A stretch of DNA of 64,000 nt from Poriferisodalis sp965221945 (GTDB taxonomy: Bacteria; Actinomycetota; Acidimicrobiia; Acidimicrobiales; Poriferisodalaceae): contig NZ_OZ244925.1 of the NCBI RefSeq assembly GCF_965221945.1, positions 2,666,001 through 2,730,000 on the forward strand, given 5' to 3'. Below, in pieces: positions 53,878 to 62,139 of the stretch. Numbering within the stretch: position 1 is the stretch's first letter; each line of letters starts with the position of its first letter. The position numbers and the translations under genes were made by a program. Below the pieces are notes generated by a model, which worked only from the letters and a program-made list of their open reading frames with translations, did not search any database and was not told the DNA's origin.

Positions 53878-55899
53878 CTAGGGGTACGAAACGGGGATGC
53901 CCGCGGTCGTGTAGGTCACCCTCGGGTCCCACAGCAGCCAGTCGCTGATGCCAAGGTCGTGAGCGGCATCTATCTGAGCACGCACCTCAGCGGGTCCGTA
54001 GTCGACACTCAACGAGAAGTCCTGCAGCCAGGGCACGATCGCCGTGTTGGTGCCGGCCAGCACATTCTGGAATTCGGCAAGCGAAGCCCGCGTGATGTCG
54101 TAAGGCTGTGCTTCGGGGTGCGAGACGCCATATTCGCCCCGGCCCCAGTGCGACGGATACACCATCGGCGCCACATAGTCAACATGACTTGACATCGCGC
54201 CGACATCCTGCGCAATCCACTCGCCACGGTCTGCGGCGATGCCGAACACCGACACGCCGTGGAACACCTCGGCCTCCCGCAGCATCGTTCCCGCTTCCGC
54301 GAGGAAGCTCACGATGACCGGCGAGGGATCGCCGCCGTCCCAACCGGGAATGCGCATGCCGCTGAGGTTTCCCTCGGGTCGGCGCATGTAATCCCAGAGG
54401 ATGTCGTCGATGCCTGCAGCGGCCGCTTCTGCCGCGATGTCCAAGTTGTACTTCCGCACAACCGCATGGTTGAAATTGGTAAAGCCGCCATAGGTGGACA
54501 GCAGCGGCCGGCCGTCCGGGGTCTGCAATACCCAGTCGAGGTTGCCGGTCGAAGCTGCGTAGCGAGTGAGCACCGGGTCGTTGAACGCCACGATGCGGCC
54601 GATCACGCGCACGCCCATGTCGTGCAACTCGTCAATAGCACTTCGTAGGTCGAATAGGTCCTTCGAGGAGCCAACCTGGCGCGCCAACGGAATCGATGTC
54701 GAATGGCCGATGTAGCCATCCTCGTCCTTGAGGTCGAGCTGGACCGTATTGATCCGGCCCTGTTCGATGAGCTCCACGATGCCCGAACGGAGCCCGTCGT
54801 GATCCCATGCGGCGGCGCTGACATGCACACCGGTGGTGTGGGGATAGCCGATGGGCACGATGAGGTCGAACGAAGTGCTGTTGCCTGCGGCATCGGTCGC
54901 GATCACCGGAAGCGGGCCGCCGGGCGGGCTCGACAGGGTGAGGCTGAATGAACCAGACGACGTGTCGAGTTGTTGATCGCCGATCTGCAGGGACACGCCC
55001 GCCTCGATAGACCCGGCCAAGACCACCGGCTCGCCCAGCGGCACCGGGTCGTGAACTCTCGGCAGGTCGATTGCCGGAGGTGTCCCGTCGACCGTGAACG
55101 TCACCGCTGCCTGAGACGTGCCGAAGAAGCGCCGGTTCACGTCCAGGGTGACGATGTGCAGGCCCTCAGTCAACCCGGGTACCGGCCACACGATCCGGTT
55201 GTCGTAACGCTGAACGCCGCTCACGGGCAATCCGTCGAGCAGCATTTGGGCCGATTCGACGTCACCACCCCTCACGCTGAATTCCAGGACGGCTCCCTCG
55301 AGGTGGCCGGGCTGCAACATGGCACCCTCATGGATGCCGCCGATGGTGATCTCGGTGACGCGCAGCGCCCCGACCGCCACGACTCCGACCCCGATCGTCG
55401 CCGCGGCGAGCAGGATCACTGCAATCAAGCGGCCGCCACGGCGGCGCTGGTGGGGCCGTCCCGCAGTGCTGATGACAGCACGATCAGCCACCCGGCGGGC
55501 ACGACGACTCAACCCCGTTGCATACAGCGGTGCCTCGGACTTCGACGGCCTCCACGGAAACCCCCAGCCTTCCGCCGGGTCGACCGCCTGGGGAGCAGTC
55601 TGGCTATCGACGCGGCCGCCGAGGTCATTGCCGACCAGCGACGGCCCGACTTCGAAGCCGTGCTGGGTCAGCGACCAGCGAGCGCCTCGCAGCCCCGGTA
55701 CCGAGCCCACCGGCGCCACGATGCCCGATCGCTGCAATGTGCCCAGCGACGCCTGCACGACCTGGTTGTCCAGAGCTGCAGCCGCGCTGATCTCGCCGAT
55801 CTCGGCCGTACCCCCACGGACGAGCAGCTCACGCAGTATGCGCCTGTCGGCAGGCGCCAACAACGGCATCGGATCGAGTGTATTGAGGCTGCTGAGCAC
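53878..55899 (-). CDS. winged-helix/transmembrane/glycosidase-like (DUF4015) fusion protein
   Basis: 673 aa. Residues 12-80 are a winged-helix module (ADRRILRELLVRGG, GEISAAAALDNQVVQASLGT). A basic stretch and one membrane helix (157-178) follow, then Ig-like beta segments (about 190-340) and a C-terminal putative glycosyl hydrolase barrel of the DUF4015 type (TVQLDLKDEDGYIG, VRVIGRIVAFNDPVL, YVAPMVYPSHWGRGEY, WLQDFSL). So a DNA-binding-like head would be inside and an enzyme or sensor outside. Domain order is unusual. Start is GTG with a nearby AAAGG; a later in-frame ATG (codon 11) is possible. Confidence 0.8.
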   Translation of the reverse strand: MLSSLNTLDPMPLLAPADRRILRELLVRGGTAEIGEISAAAALDNQVVQASLGTLQRSGIVAPVGSVPGLRGARWSLTQHGFEVGPSLVGNDLGGRVDSQTAPQAVDPAEGWGFPWRPSKSEAPLYATGLSRRARRVADRAVISTAGRPHQRRRGGRLIAVILLAAATIGVGVVAVGALRVTEITIGGIHEGAMLQPGHLEGAVLEFSVRGGDVESAQMLLDGLPVSGVQRYDNRIVWPVPGLTEGLHIVTLDVNRRFFGTSQAAVTFTVDGTPPAIDLPRVHDPVPLGEPVVLAGSIEAGVSLQIGDQQLDTSSGSFSLTLSSPPGGPLPVIATDAAGNSTSFDLIVPIGYPHTTGVHVSAAAWDHDGLRSGIVELIEQGRINTVQLDLKDEDGYIGHSTSIPLARQVGSSKDLFDLRSAIDELHDMGVRVIGRIVAFNDPVLTRYAASTGNLDWVLQTPDGRPLLSTYGGFTNFNHAVVRKYNLDIAAEAAAAGIDDILWDYMRRPEGNLSGMRIPGWDGGDPSPVIVSFLAEAGTMLREAEVFHGVSVFGIAADRGEWIAQDVGAMSSHVDYVAPMVYPSHWGRGEYGVSHPEAQPYDITRASLAEFQNVLAGTNTAIVPWLQDFSLSVDYGPAEVRAQIDAAHDLGISDWLLWDPRVTYTTAGIPVSYP

Positions 55900-55921
55900 C
55901 CTTTAGTCAGGCGCCGACGAT

Positions 55922-56290
55922 TCAGCCCAGTGACGCCTGCGCGGGGTGGCGGGCAGTGACGGTGGTTGTGATGCCACCCCGGACCAGCCAACGCGTCTCG
56001 ACCGTTGCTTGTTTCGGTGCGACGGCAGCAACCAAGTCGTCGAGGATGCGGTTGGTGATGGCCTCGTGATGGACGGGCTCGTCTCGGTAGCTCCACAGGT
56101 AGAGCTTCAGCGACTTCAGCTCCACGATGCGGCGATCCGGGATGTAGGCGATCTCGACGGTGGCGTAGTCGGGCTGCCCGGTCACGGGGCAGACGCACGT
56201 GAGCTCGGGCGTCGTGCAGCGTACCTCGTAGTCGCGGTCCGGGTAGGGATCGTCGAGCGCGATGAGGTCCTTGGACGGTTCGCTTGCCAT
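55922..56290 (-). CDS. queF: NADPH-dependent preQ0 reductase QueF
   Basis: 122 aa, type I QueF length. Catalytic Cys in TCVCPVTGQPDYA, with ELKSLKLYLWSYRDE and HHEAITNRI that bind NADPH and preQ0. It reduces 7-cyano-7-deazaguanine to preQ1 for queuosine. The start follows GGAGATC. None of queC, queD, queE or tgt is visible in the window, so the gene is separated from its pathway, or preQ0 is salvaged. Confidence 0.93.
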   Translation of the reverse strand: MASEPSKDLIALDDPYPDRDYEVRCTTPELTCVCPVTGQPDYATVEIAYIPDRRIVELKSLKLYLWSYRDEPVHHEAITNRILDDLVAAVAPKQATVETRWLVRGGITTTVTARHPAQASLG

Positions 56291-56325
56291 TGCGGATCTC
56301 CTCGACTGGCAGGTGCCGCTACCGG

Positions 56326-57405
56326 TCAGTAGGACAGGGTGGCGTGCGGTGTGTTCTCCGCCAACCCGAGCGGTGTCACGGCAACGAATTCTGCGCGCTC
56401 GGTGAATTCGGCCAAGTTGCGGGCGTTGGTGTAGCTCATGGCGCTGCGGAGGCCGGCCATGAGTTCGCCGATCAGCTTGCCGGCCTCGCCCCGGTACGGA
56501 ACCGTGCCCTCGACGCCTTCAGGTGCCCGCTGCTCGAAGTACTCGTCGTCGATTTCCTCGCCGTGTCGCTCGGCTCGCGCCTCGATGGCCTCGAAGCTGG
56601 CCATTCCCCGGATGCGCTTGCGCAGCCCGTACGGCCCCTGCTCGACCTCGCCGGGGCTCTCCTTGGTGCCGGCCAGCATGCTGCCGATCATCACGGTTTC
56701 CGCGCCGACGGCAAGTGCCTTGGCGATGTCGCCCGAGTTTCGTATACCGCCGTCGGCGATGACGGGGACGTCGAGCCCGGCATCGGCCAAGCCGTTGATC
56801 ACGTTGTCGGTCGCAGTCAGCTGCGGCACGCCGACTCCCGCGACGAGTCGTGTCGTGCAGACGCCGCCAGGTCCGACGCCAACCTTGATGGCATCGGCGC
56901 CAGCTTCTGCCATGTCGATTGCACCGTCGATCGTGGCGACATTGCCGGCGATGACGTCGACCTCGCCGAAGTGCTCTTTCAGGCGGCGCACGCCGTCGAG
57001 GGCGTGATCGGCGTGACCGTGCGCGATGTCGAGGACGAGCACGTCTGCACCTGCCGCAACCAGGGCCTTGGCCCGGTCGCCCATGTCGTGGTCGGTGCCC
57101 ACCGCGCCGCCGACCACCAGTGCCCCGCCGTCGACCCGCTTCACCACAGCAATCTGGCTCGCCTGCGTGTCGATCGGCATAAACCGGTGGACGATGCCTG
57201 CACCGCCGAGACGGGCCATGGCGATGGCCATCTCGTGCTCGCAGACCGTGTCCATGTTGGCTGCGATCACCGGCAGTTCAATCTCGATGTTGCGTGACAG
57301 GCGGGTGCGCACCGATACGTGACTGCGGCTGCGGATCGACGAGCGCTGCGGCACGATCAGCACGTCGTCGAAGGTCAGTCCGGTTCTCAGGTCGCGCAGT
57401 TTCAT
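56326..57405 (-). CDS. IMP dehydrogenase/GMP reductase-family enzyme lacking CBS domains
   Basis: 359 aa. LTFDDVLIVPQRSSIRSRS at the start, AGADVLVLDIAHGHADH, and the active-site loop GVGPGGVCTTRLVAGVGVPQ with catalytic Cys. The C-terminus GTVPYRGEAGKLIGELMAGL resembles IMPDH. It is close to GMP-reductase size (about 345) and has no CBS pair (classical IMPDH about 490 aa). GMP reductase or a CBS-less IMPDH are both possible. An upstream, much longer frame exists but only this ATG starts the conserved sequence. Confidence 0.85.
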   Translation of the reverse strand: MKLRDLRTGLTFDDVLIVPQRSSIRSRSHVSVRTRLSRNIEIELPVIAANMDTVCEHEMAIAMARLGGAGIVHRFMPIDTQASQIAVVKRVDGGALVVGGAVGTDHDMGDRAKALVAAGADVLVLDIAHGHADHALDGVRRLKEHFGEVDVIAGNVATIDGAIDMAEAGADAIKVGVGPGGVCTTRLVAGVGVPQLTATDNVINGLADAGLDVPVIADGGIRNSGDIAKALAVGAETVMIGSMLAGTKESPGEVEQGPYGLRKRIRGMASFEAIEARAERHGEEIDDEYFEQRAPEGVEGTVPYRGEAGKLIGELMAGLRSAMSYTNARNLAEFTERAEFVAVTPLGLAENTPHATLSY

Positions 57406-57433
57406 GAGCGGCCCCAAGCTACCGTGACCCGCC

Positions 57434-58318
57434 ATGAGGCCCCGGCGCAGAACTGTCGTGACGGTCGTTGTGCTGCTGGTGATCGTCGCCGCGGCGGCGG
57501 CGGTCGGCGTCTGGCGGGTGCTCGGCTCCTCGCCGGAAGAGGTCAGCCTGGCCGAAGCGGTCGCTGACGCCGAGCTCGTGCAAGAAGATGCCACACCGGG
57601 TGCGACGACCACGGTGGCTGCCGCAGATGATGAGAGCAGTGATGCAGCACCCGAGGGCGGCGCCAGCGACCATGACAGAGACCAGGAATACGTCGTGGTC
57701 ATCCCGGAAGGCAGCGACGCCGATGCAGCCTCTCCTTCAGACGACGTTGTCACGATCGATGACATCAACGGCAGCTGGGCCGTCGACGCCGAGACTGGCT
57801 CGTTCACCTTAGAAGACGCCACCGGCTCGTTCGCCGGTTTCCGCGTCGACGAGGAGCTGGCGAGCATCGGCGCATTCACCGCGGTGGGGCGCACCGGTGC
57901 CGTCAGCGGCACGATGGAGATCGTCTCAGAGCACGTGACGTCAGTGGAGATCGAGGTCGACCTCACCACGCTGCAGACCGACGACAGGCGTCGGGACGGA
58001 GCAGTTCAACGGGCTCTGGGCGCCTCCCGGCATCCAACCGCCGCTTTTTCGCTCACCGAGGACCTGCACATCGAAGGCGCTGCGGTCTCAGGGACAGCAA
58101 TCATGCTGCCGGCGCCAGGCGACCTGACCGTGAACGGCATCACGCGACCCGTTGTCGTCGACATCCAAGCGCAGCTGGTGGGCAGCGTGATCGCCGTAGT
58201 GGGTTCTGTCGAGGTCACGTTCGCCGATTTCGACGTGACCGTGCCGCAGGTGCCGGTCGTCCTCTCCGCCGAAGACCACGGCATCATGGAGTTCCAGTTG
58301 CTGTTCCGGCGCCGTTAG
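57434..58318 (+). CDS. membrane-anchored YceI-family lipid-binding protein
   Basis: 294 aa. N-terminal anchor helix (8-30, VVTVVVLLVIVAAAAAVGVW), an acidic Ala/Asp/Glu-rich linker to about 110, then a lipocalin-like YceI barrel (GSWAVDAETGSF, IGAFTAVGRTGAVSGTMEI, GASRHPTAAFSL, PGDLTVNGITRPVVV). YceI proteins hold isoprenoids or fatty acid derivatives. Divergent from the IMPDH-family gene with 28 bp between starts. Confidence 0.9.
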   Translation: MRPRRRTVVTVVVLLVIVAAAAAVGVWRVLGSSPEEVSLAEAVADAELVQEDATPGATTTVAAADDESSDAAPEGGASDHDRDQEYVVVIPEGSDADAASPSDDVVTIDDINGSWAVDAETGSFTLEDATGSFAGFRVDEELASIGAFTAVGRTGAVSGTMEIVSEHVTSVEIEVDLTTLQTDDRRRDGAVQRALGASRHPTAAFSLTEDLHIEGAAVSGTAIMLPAPGDLTVNGITRPVVVDIQAQLVGSVIAVVGSVEVTFADFDVTVPQVPVVLSAEDHGIMEFQLLFRRR

Positions 58319-58420
58319 GCGCCGGAACCATCAGACACAGCGGCGCTCTTGAGCAAACGTGCAGTGTGCAGCCAGCGCGGGCATGATGTGGCGCCGATCC
58401 GGCCGAACGAAGGAGCACCC

Positions 58421-59299
58421 ATGGCAACCCTCTCTGCGGAACCGCTTTCCAAGACCTACGCGACCGTCAATGGCAAGCGGATGGCATTCCACGAGTCCGG
58501 ATCCGGCGATGCGGTCGTGTTCCTCCACGGCAACCCGACGTCGTCGTACCTGTGGCGCAACATCGTGCCTCACGTGCGACCGCATGCCCGCGTCATCGTG
58601 CCGGACCTGATCGGTCAGGGCGATTCGGACAAGCTCGACGACACCGGCCCCGATTCGTACCGGTTCGTGGAGCACCGCGAGTACCTCGACGGGCTGCTCG
58701 GTCAGCTCGACCTGGGCGACAACATCACGTTTGTGATCCACGACTGGGGCTCAGCGCTCGGTTTCGATTGGGCCAACCGGAACCGCGACCGGGTGGCCGG
58801 TCTCGTCTACATGGAGGCCATCGTGCGGCCGATGACCTGGGCCGAGTGGCCCGAGGCTGCCGCCCGCATCTTCCAGGGCTTCCGCTCGCCCGCCGGCGAG
58901 GAGATGGTCATCACCAAGAACCTGTTCGTCGAGGCGGTGCTGCCCGGCTCGATCCAGCGCAAGCTGAGCGACGAGGAGATGAACGAGTACCGCCGCCCGT
59001 TCGTCGAGCCTGAGCATCGGCGTCCGACGCTGACGTGGCCCCGCCAGATCCCGATCGAAGGCGAGCCGGCCGACGTGACCCAGATCGTCACCGACTACGG
59101 CGAGTGGCTGTCGGGCTCGGATGTGCCGAAGCTGCTGGTCAACGCAGATCCGGGTGCGATCCTCAACGGCCCGCAGCTCGAGTACTGCCGCACGTGGCCG
59201 AACCAGACCGAGGTGACCGTGGTGGGCAACCACTTCTGCCAGGAGGACAGCCCCGACGAGATCGGCCAAGCCATCGCTGACTGGCTGGGAAACCGCTGA
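58421..59299 (+). CDS. dhaA: haloalkane dehalogenase
   Basis: 292 aa alpha/beta hydrolase. The nucleophile Asp108 with halide-binding Trp109 lies in HDWGSALGF, Asn38 in HGNPTSSYLW, catalytic Glu132 in MEAIVR and His271 in GNHFCQED. These positions match the LinB type almost exactly. It cleaves C-halogen bonds of haloalkanes. Start follows AAGGAGC. No other halogen gene is nearby. Confidence 0.93.
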   Translation: MATLSAEPLSKTYATVNGKRMAFHESGSGDAVVFLHGNPTSSYLWRNIVPHVRPHARVIVPDLIGQGDSDKLDDTGPDSYRFVEHREYLDGLLGQLDLGDNITFVIHDWGSALGFDWANRNRDRVAGLVYMEAIVRPMTWAEWPEAAARIFQGFRSPAGEEMVITKNLFVEAVLPGSIQRKLSDEEMNEYRRPFVEPEHRRPTLTWPRQIPIEGEPADVTQIVTDYGEWLSGSDVPKLLVNADPGAILNGPQLEYCRTWPNQTEVTVVGNHFCQEDSPDEIGQAIADWLGNR

Positions 59300-59309
59300 T
59301 CCAGCGGTT
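59291..59309. terminator. hairpin at the dehalogenase stop codon
   Basis: AACCGCTG-ATC-CAGCGGTT is a perfect 8-bp stem with a 3-base loop overlapping the TGA. It lies between convergent dehalogenase and AbiEii-like genes; no U-tract. Confidence 0.55.
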
Positions 59310-59380
59310 AGTTCCGCACAGTCGCTGACCCCGCTGGCCCGCAAGTCAGCAATGTCGCACGCAGACCGATGTGCTGAGCG

Positions 59381-60148
59381 CTACGACGGCAGCGCGTGAC
59401 CTAGATCGGCAACGACAGCAAGATCTCCTTCGGTGAGTGCCTCCGCGTCGACAGATCGGGCCAAACGGCGGAGTCGAGCGAAGGTGTACCGGAGGTCCTG
59501 CTCAGGCGAGAAGTGCTTCACCAACGTCGCTCTGACCCAGCTACATAGCTCTTGTCCACCTCCGACGATCGACTCGGCGACGACGTCGAAGTTGCAACTG
59601 TGGACGAGACGGACGAGATCATGTATGTCCGAGCCAATCTTCGCAGGGCTGCCACCCTGCGGGCGCCGAGCAATAGCGACGGCCTTGAGGGCGATGAGCG
59701 ACGACGTGGTCGCCATCGGAGCAGTTGCCGTGGCGATGATGTCGCTGTCTTCGACGACAACCAGATCGGTCGGCTCACTGGTGGCCATAGCCATTCGCCG
59801 AGCGAGAGCGAAAGCGCGCTCACTGGCCTCCGCTGGCAGCGGTGTATCGGACGTGTCGGCCATGACATCGACGATGACAGAGGTGCCGTCATGTTCGAGT
59901 TGGAGCTTCGCGGCAGCGAGCCGGCCAGCGTTCGGCGCGGCGACGAGTACCTCCACGAGCTTGGTCTGATCGCGGCTCACGGCGTCGATGTCGTTGGTGA
60001 GGCGGTGGAGGCGAGTGATACGCACGTTGACGGCGAAACCGCCGATCACTGCCCAGGCAGGCTCAGCAGGGAAACGAGAGAGCGCGGATACGAATGACCG
60101 AATTCGGCCACCCCGATCACCGACGAGGACAACGGGATCACCAGGCAC
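59381..60148 (-). CDS. AbiEii-like nucleotidyltransferase toxin
   Basis: 255 aa from a GTG that overlaps the upstream antitoxin end by 11 bases. Nucleotidyltransferase core AWAVIGGFAVNVR then RLTNDIDAV (Asp53, Asp55) matches the DNA polymerase beta-like fold of AbiEii/MenT-type toxins, which transfer nucleotides onto tRNA or other targets. The C-terminal half is helical. It forms a type IV-like pair with the preceding gene. Confidence 0.72.
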   Translation of the reverse strand: MPGDPVVLVGDRGGRIRSFVSALSRFPAEPAWAVIGGFAVNVRITRLHRLTNDIDAVSRDQTKLVEVLVAAPNAGRLAAAKLQLEHDGTSVIVDVMADTSDTPLPAEASERAFALARRMAMATSEPTDLVVVEDSDIIATATAPMATTSSLIALKAVAIARRPQGGSPAKIGSDIHDLVRLVHSCNFDVVAESIVGGGQELCSWVRATLVKHFSPEQDLRYTFARLRRLARSVDAEALTEGDLAVVADLGHALPS

Positions 60149-61184
60149 GCACGATCCGTTCAGGTTTCCACTGCTGAATGGCTTCGAGGCCGCGAGCTTT
60201 GTCCTGGGCGATGTCCAGGGCGACGACGATGTGGTTAGCCACGGGCCACCGCTCTTTGGATGTCTGGGAGTGGTCGAGACGGCGCAGGCAAACCAGCCGC
60301 ACCGGTGCCACCGCGACGGTGCACGCCCTGACAGCGGGATCGTCGGCATCACCGAGGAGCAATCGGGCGGCGCGCAGAACTGAGTCGGACTGCACATAGA
60401 AATCTGGTGGGTAATCCCCCCGCGCAAGAATTGGCATGCCCCACGACGCAGCAGCTCGAGAGTCGGTGAGCGCCCAGCCAAGCGTGTGCTCAGGCTCGTC
60501 GAGTCCGAGTTCCAGCCGCTGCGAGGCCTGGGCACGTGTAGGGGGGAGTGCCGCCAATGCAATTGCTCGCCGCTTCCAGACCGTCGTCAACTCATGGAAA
60601 AGGTCTGGGATGAGCGGCTCACCTGCCGCGGTGAGCAGGCCGTCGTCTCTCAGTCCGGTCATGGCGCCGGAAACAGCGCTCGGCGCACGGTCAATGAGCC
60701 GCGCTGTCTGGCGGACTCCGTGGGGTTCGTCGGGAGTCAACAAACAGTAGATTGCTACTTCCTTGGCGACCTGGCTGTCGAGTGACTTACCGAACCCGCC
60801 CTTCTCGGGGAGCGTGGACTCTACGACCGTGTCGACGATCAGAGGTGGGGCCATGATCCGCATTTCTCCGCGCCGGTCGAGGTAGTTCACTCCCGCTTCA
60901 CGCAGAGTCCGCTTGGCTTCGGCAGCAATGCGATCGGCAATGACGAGCACGGGCGCTCTCCGCCTGACGCCTCCAGCCAATCGCTGTCCGTGCTCCGCGG
61001 TGATCATCGACTTGACCTCGACATCGAATCGCTGACCAGCAATTTCGACGACAGCGTCAACTGAACGATCATCGCCCCAAGACACTCTCGACAACACCTT
61101 GGCAACGACACCAAGACGCGCCAGCGTCTCGATCAGCGCCGCCAGTGCATCATCCTCCAACGCTGCGACTATCCGTCTCGGCAC
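60138..61184 (-). CDS. AbiEi-like antitoxin/regulator with PD-(D/E)XK-like N-terminus
   Basis: 348 aa, GTG start. Residues 40-58 show SVDAVVEIAGQRFDVEVKS, with Asp43 and Glu56-Val-Lys58 in PD-(D/E)XK spacing; then REAGVNYLDRRGEMRIM. The middle (about 140-200) contains winged-helix-like sequence (VAIYCLLTPDEPHGVRQTA, IDRAPSAVSGAMTGLRDDGL). AbiEi antitoxins are DNA-binding repressors of their own operon; a palindrome lies 14 bp before the start. Whether the nuclease-like site is active is unknown. Confidence 0.72.
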   Translation of the reverse strand: MPRRIVAALEDDALAALIETLARLGVVAKVLSRVSWGDDRSVDAVVEIAGQRFDVEVKSMITAEHGQRLAGGVRRRAPVLVIADRIAAEAKRTLREAGVNYLDRRGEMRIMAPPLIVDTVVESTLPEKGGFGKSLDSQVAKEVAIYCLLTPDEPHGVRQTARLIDRAPSAVSGAMTGLRDDGLLTAAGEPLIPDLFHELTTVWKRRAIALAALPPTRAQASQRLELGLDEPEHTLGWALTDSRAAASWGMPILARGDYPPDFYVQSDSVLRAARLLLGDADDPAVRACTVAVAPVRLVCLRRLDHSQTSKERWPVANHIVVALDIAQDKARGLEAIQQWKPERIVRAW

Positions 61185-61197
61185 AATACGAGCCTAC

Positions 61198-61237
61198 ATG
61201 CGTTCCGTGTTCTTGTATGCGAGAACACAGAACGCAT
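61198..61237. promoter_or_regulatory. AbiEi-type operator: 16-bp inverted repeat
   Basis: ATGCGTTCCGTGTTCT and AGAACACAGAACGCAT are inverted arms with one mismatch, separated by 8 bases. The site ends 14 bp upstream of the antitoxin start. AbiEi-type antitoxins bind inverted repeats in their own promoter. Confidence 0.75.
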
Positions 61238-61334
61238 GACTGTGCCGAAGGTGCCTCAGGCTGCGGCGTGCACCGCCTGCGCGTCGATACAGAACAGTGA
61301 AGATGTGTGCGGGGAGCGGCACCGAACGCCGGCT

Positions 61335-61995
61335 TCAGCGAAGCTGCTCCAGGAACTCCGCAACCGACATGATCGGAATGCCATAGTTGCGAGCCTTCGT
61401 GGCCTTGCCGGAACTGCTGGCAGGGTCTGCCGCTACCAGCAGATCGCAGTTCTTCTTGGTGACGGTAAGGACGGGCACCAGGCCTGCGAGAGCGGCAGCT
61501 TCCTCCAGCAACTCACGCGTCACTGATGATCCGTCAATGGTGGCCGTGCCGGTGAAGCAGACGCGCAGGCCAGCGCCGAGATCTCTGGCGCTAGGCAGCG
61601 CGGTGACGTCGGGAATCTCAACGTCGCCCACGTTGAGCGCAGCTGCGATGCGGATCAGCAACTCGTGCTCTTCCGGCGTCACGACATGGTCCCGCACGAC
61701 CGCCGTCGCGATGGACTCGAAGTATGCGCGATGCGCGCGTCACGCCTGGGCCTCGCTGATACCCAACTCAAAGGCAAGCTCCTCGAACGTTGGGGGCGGC
61801 TTGAACCATCGACGGCGTGATGCCATGAACACCCACGGCGCCGATGTCGCGCATCGGGTTGACGAGCGAGTCGAACTCATCGGTGATTTCGCCCCGAGCC
61901 ACGTCGATCTCCACCGCAGCAATCTCCACAATGCGGTCGTGCTTGGAGAAGCCCGTCGTCTCACAGTCGATCGCGACGATTCGGTGCTGGTTCAC
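61335..61995 (-). pseudogene. broken DnaQ-like exonuclease with C-terminal BRCT domain
   Basis: The start MNQHRIVAIDCETTGFSKHD with IVEIAAVEIDVARGEI is a DnaQ/RNase T exonuclease N-terminus (Asp and Glu of motif I). About 60 residues later the frame shifts and the middle (motifs II-III) is lost; FEELAFELGISEAQA follows and ends at an in-frame TGA near 61740. The rest (AYFESIATAVVRDHVV, RVCFTGTATIDGSSVTRELL, NYGIPIMSVAEFLEQL) is an intact BRCT module. Two lesions make the gene non-functional. Confidence 0.8.
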
Positions 61996-62139
61996 CGCAA
62001 CCTCCTCATCCTGCTTTCGCCGTCCTGTTCTCGGCTGCCGATGTTCACCGTCATTGGTTCTCTCATCCTGTGCTCGGCGTGCTGGGCCTCATGCCTCGTG
62101 GACTTGGCTGTATCGCGCAACGTGGCCGTTGGATTGCTG

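Noticed and set aside
56326..57969. IMPDH-like frame extended to 547 codons
   Set aside because: The extra N-terminal part is Ser/Thr-rich antisense of the YceI gene; the conserved start is at 57405.
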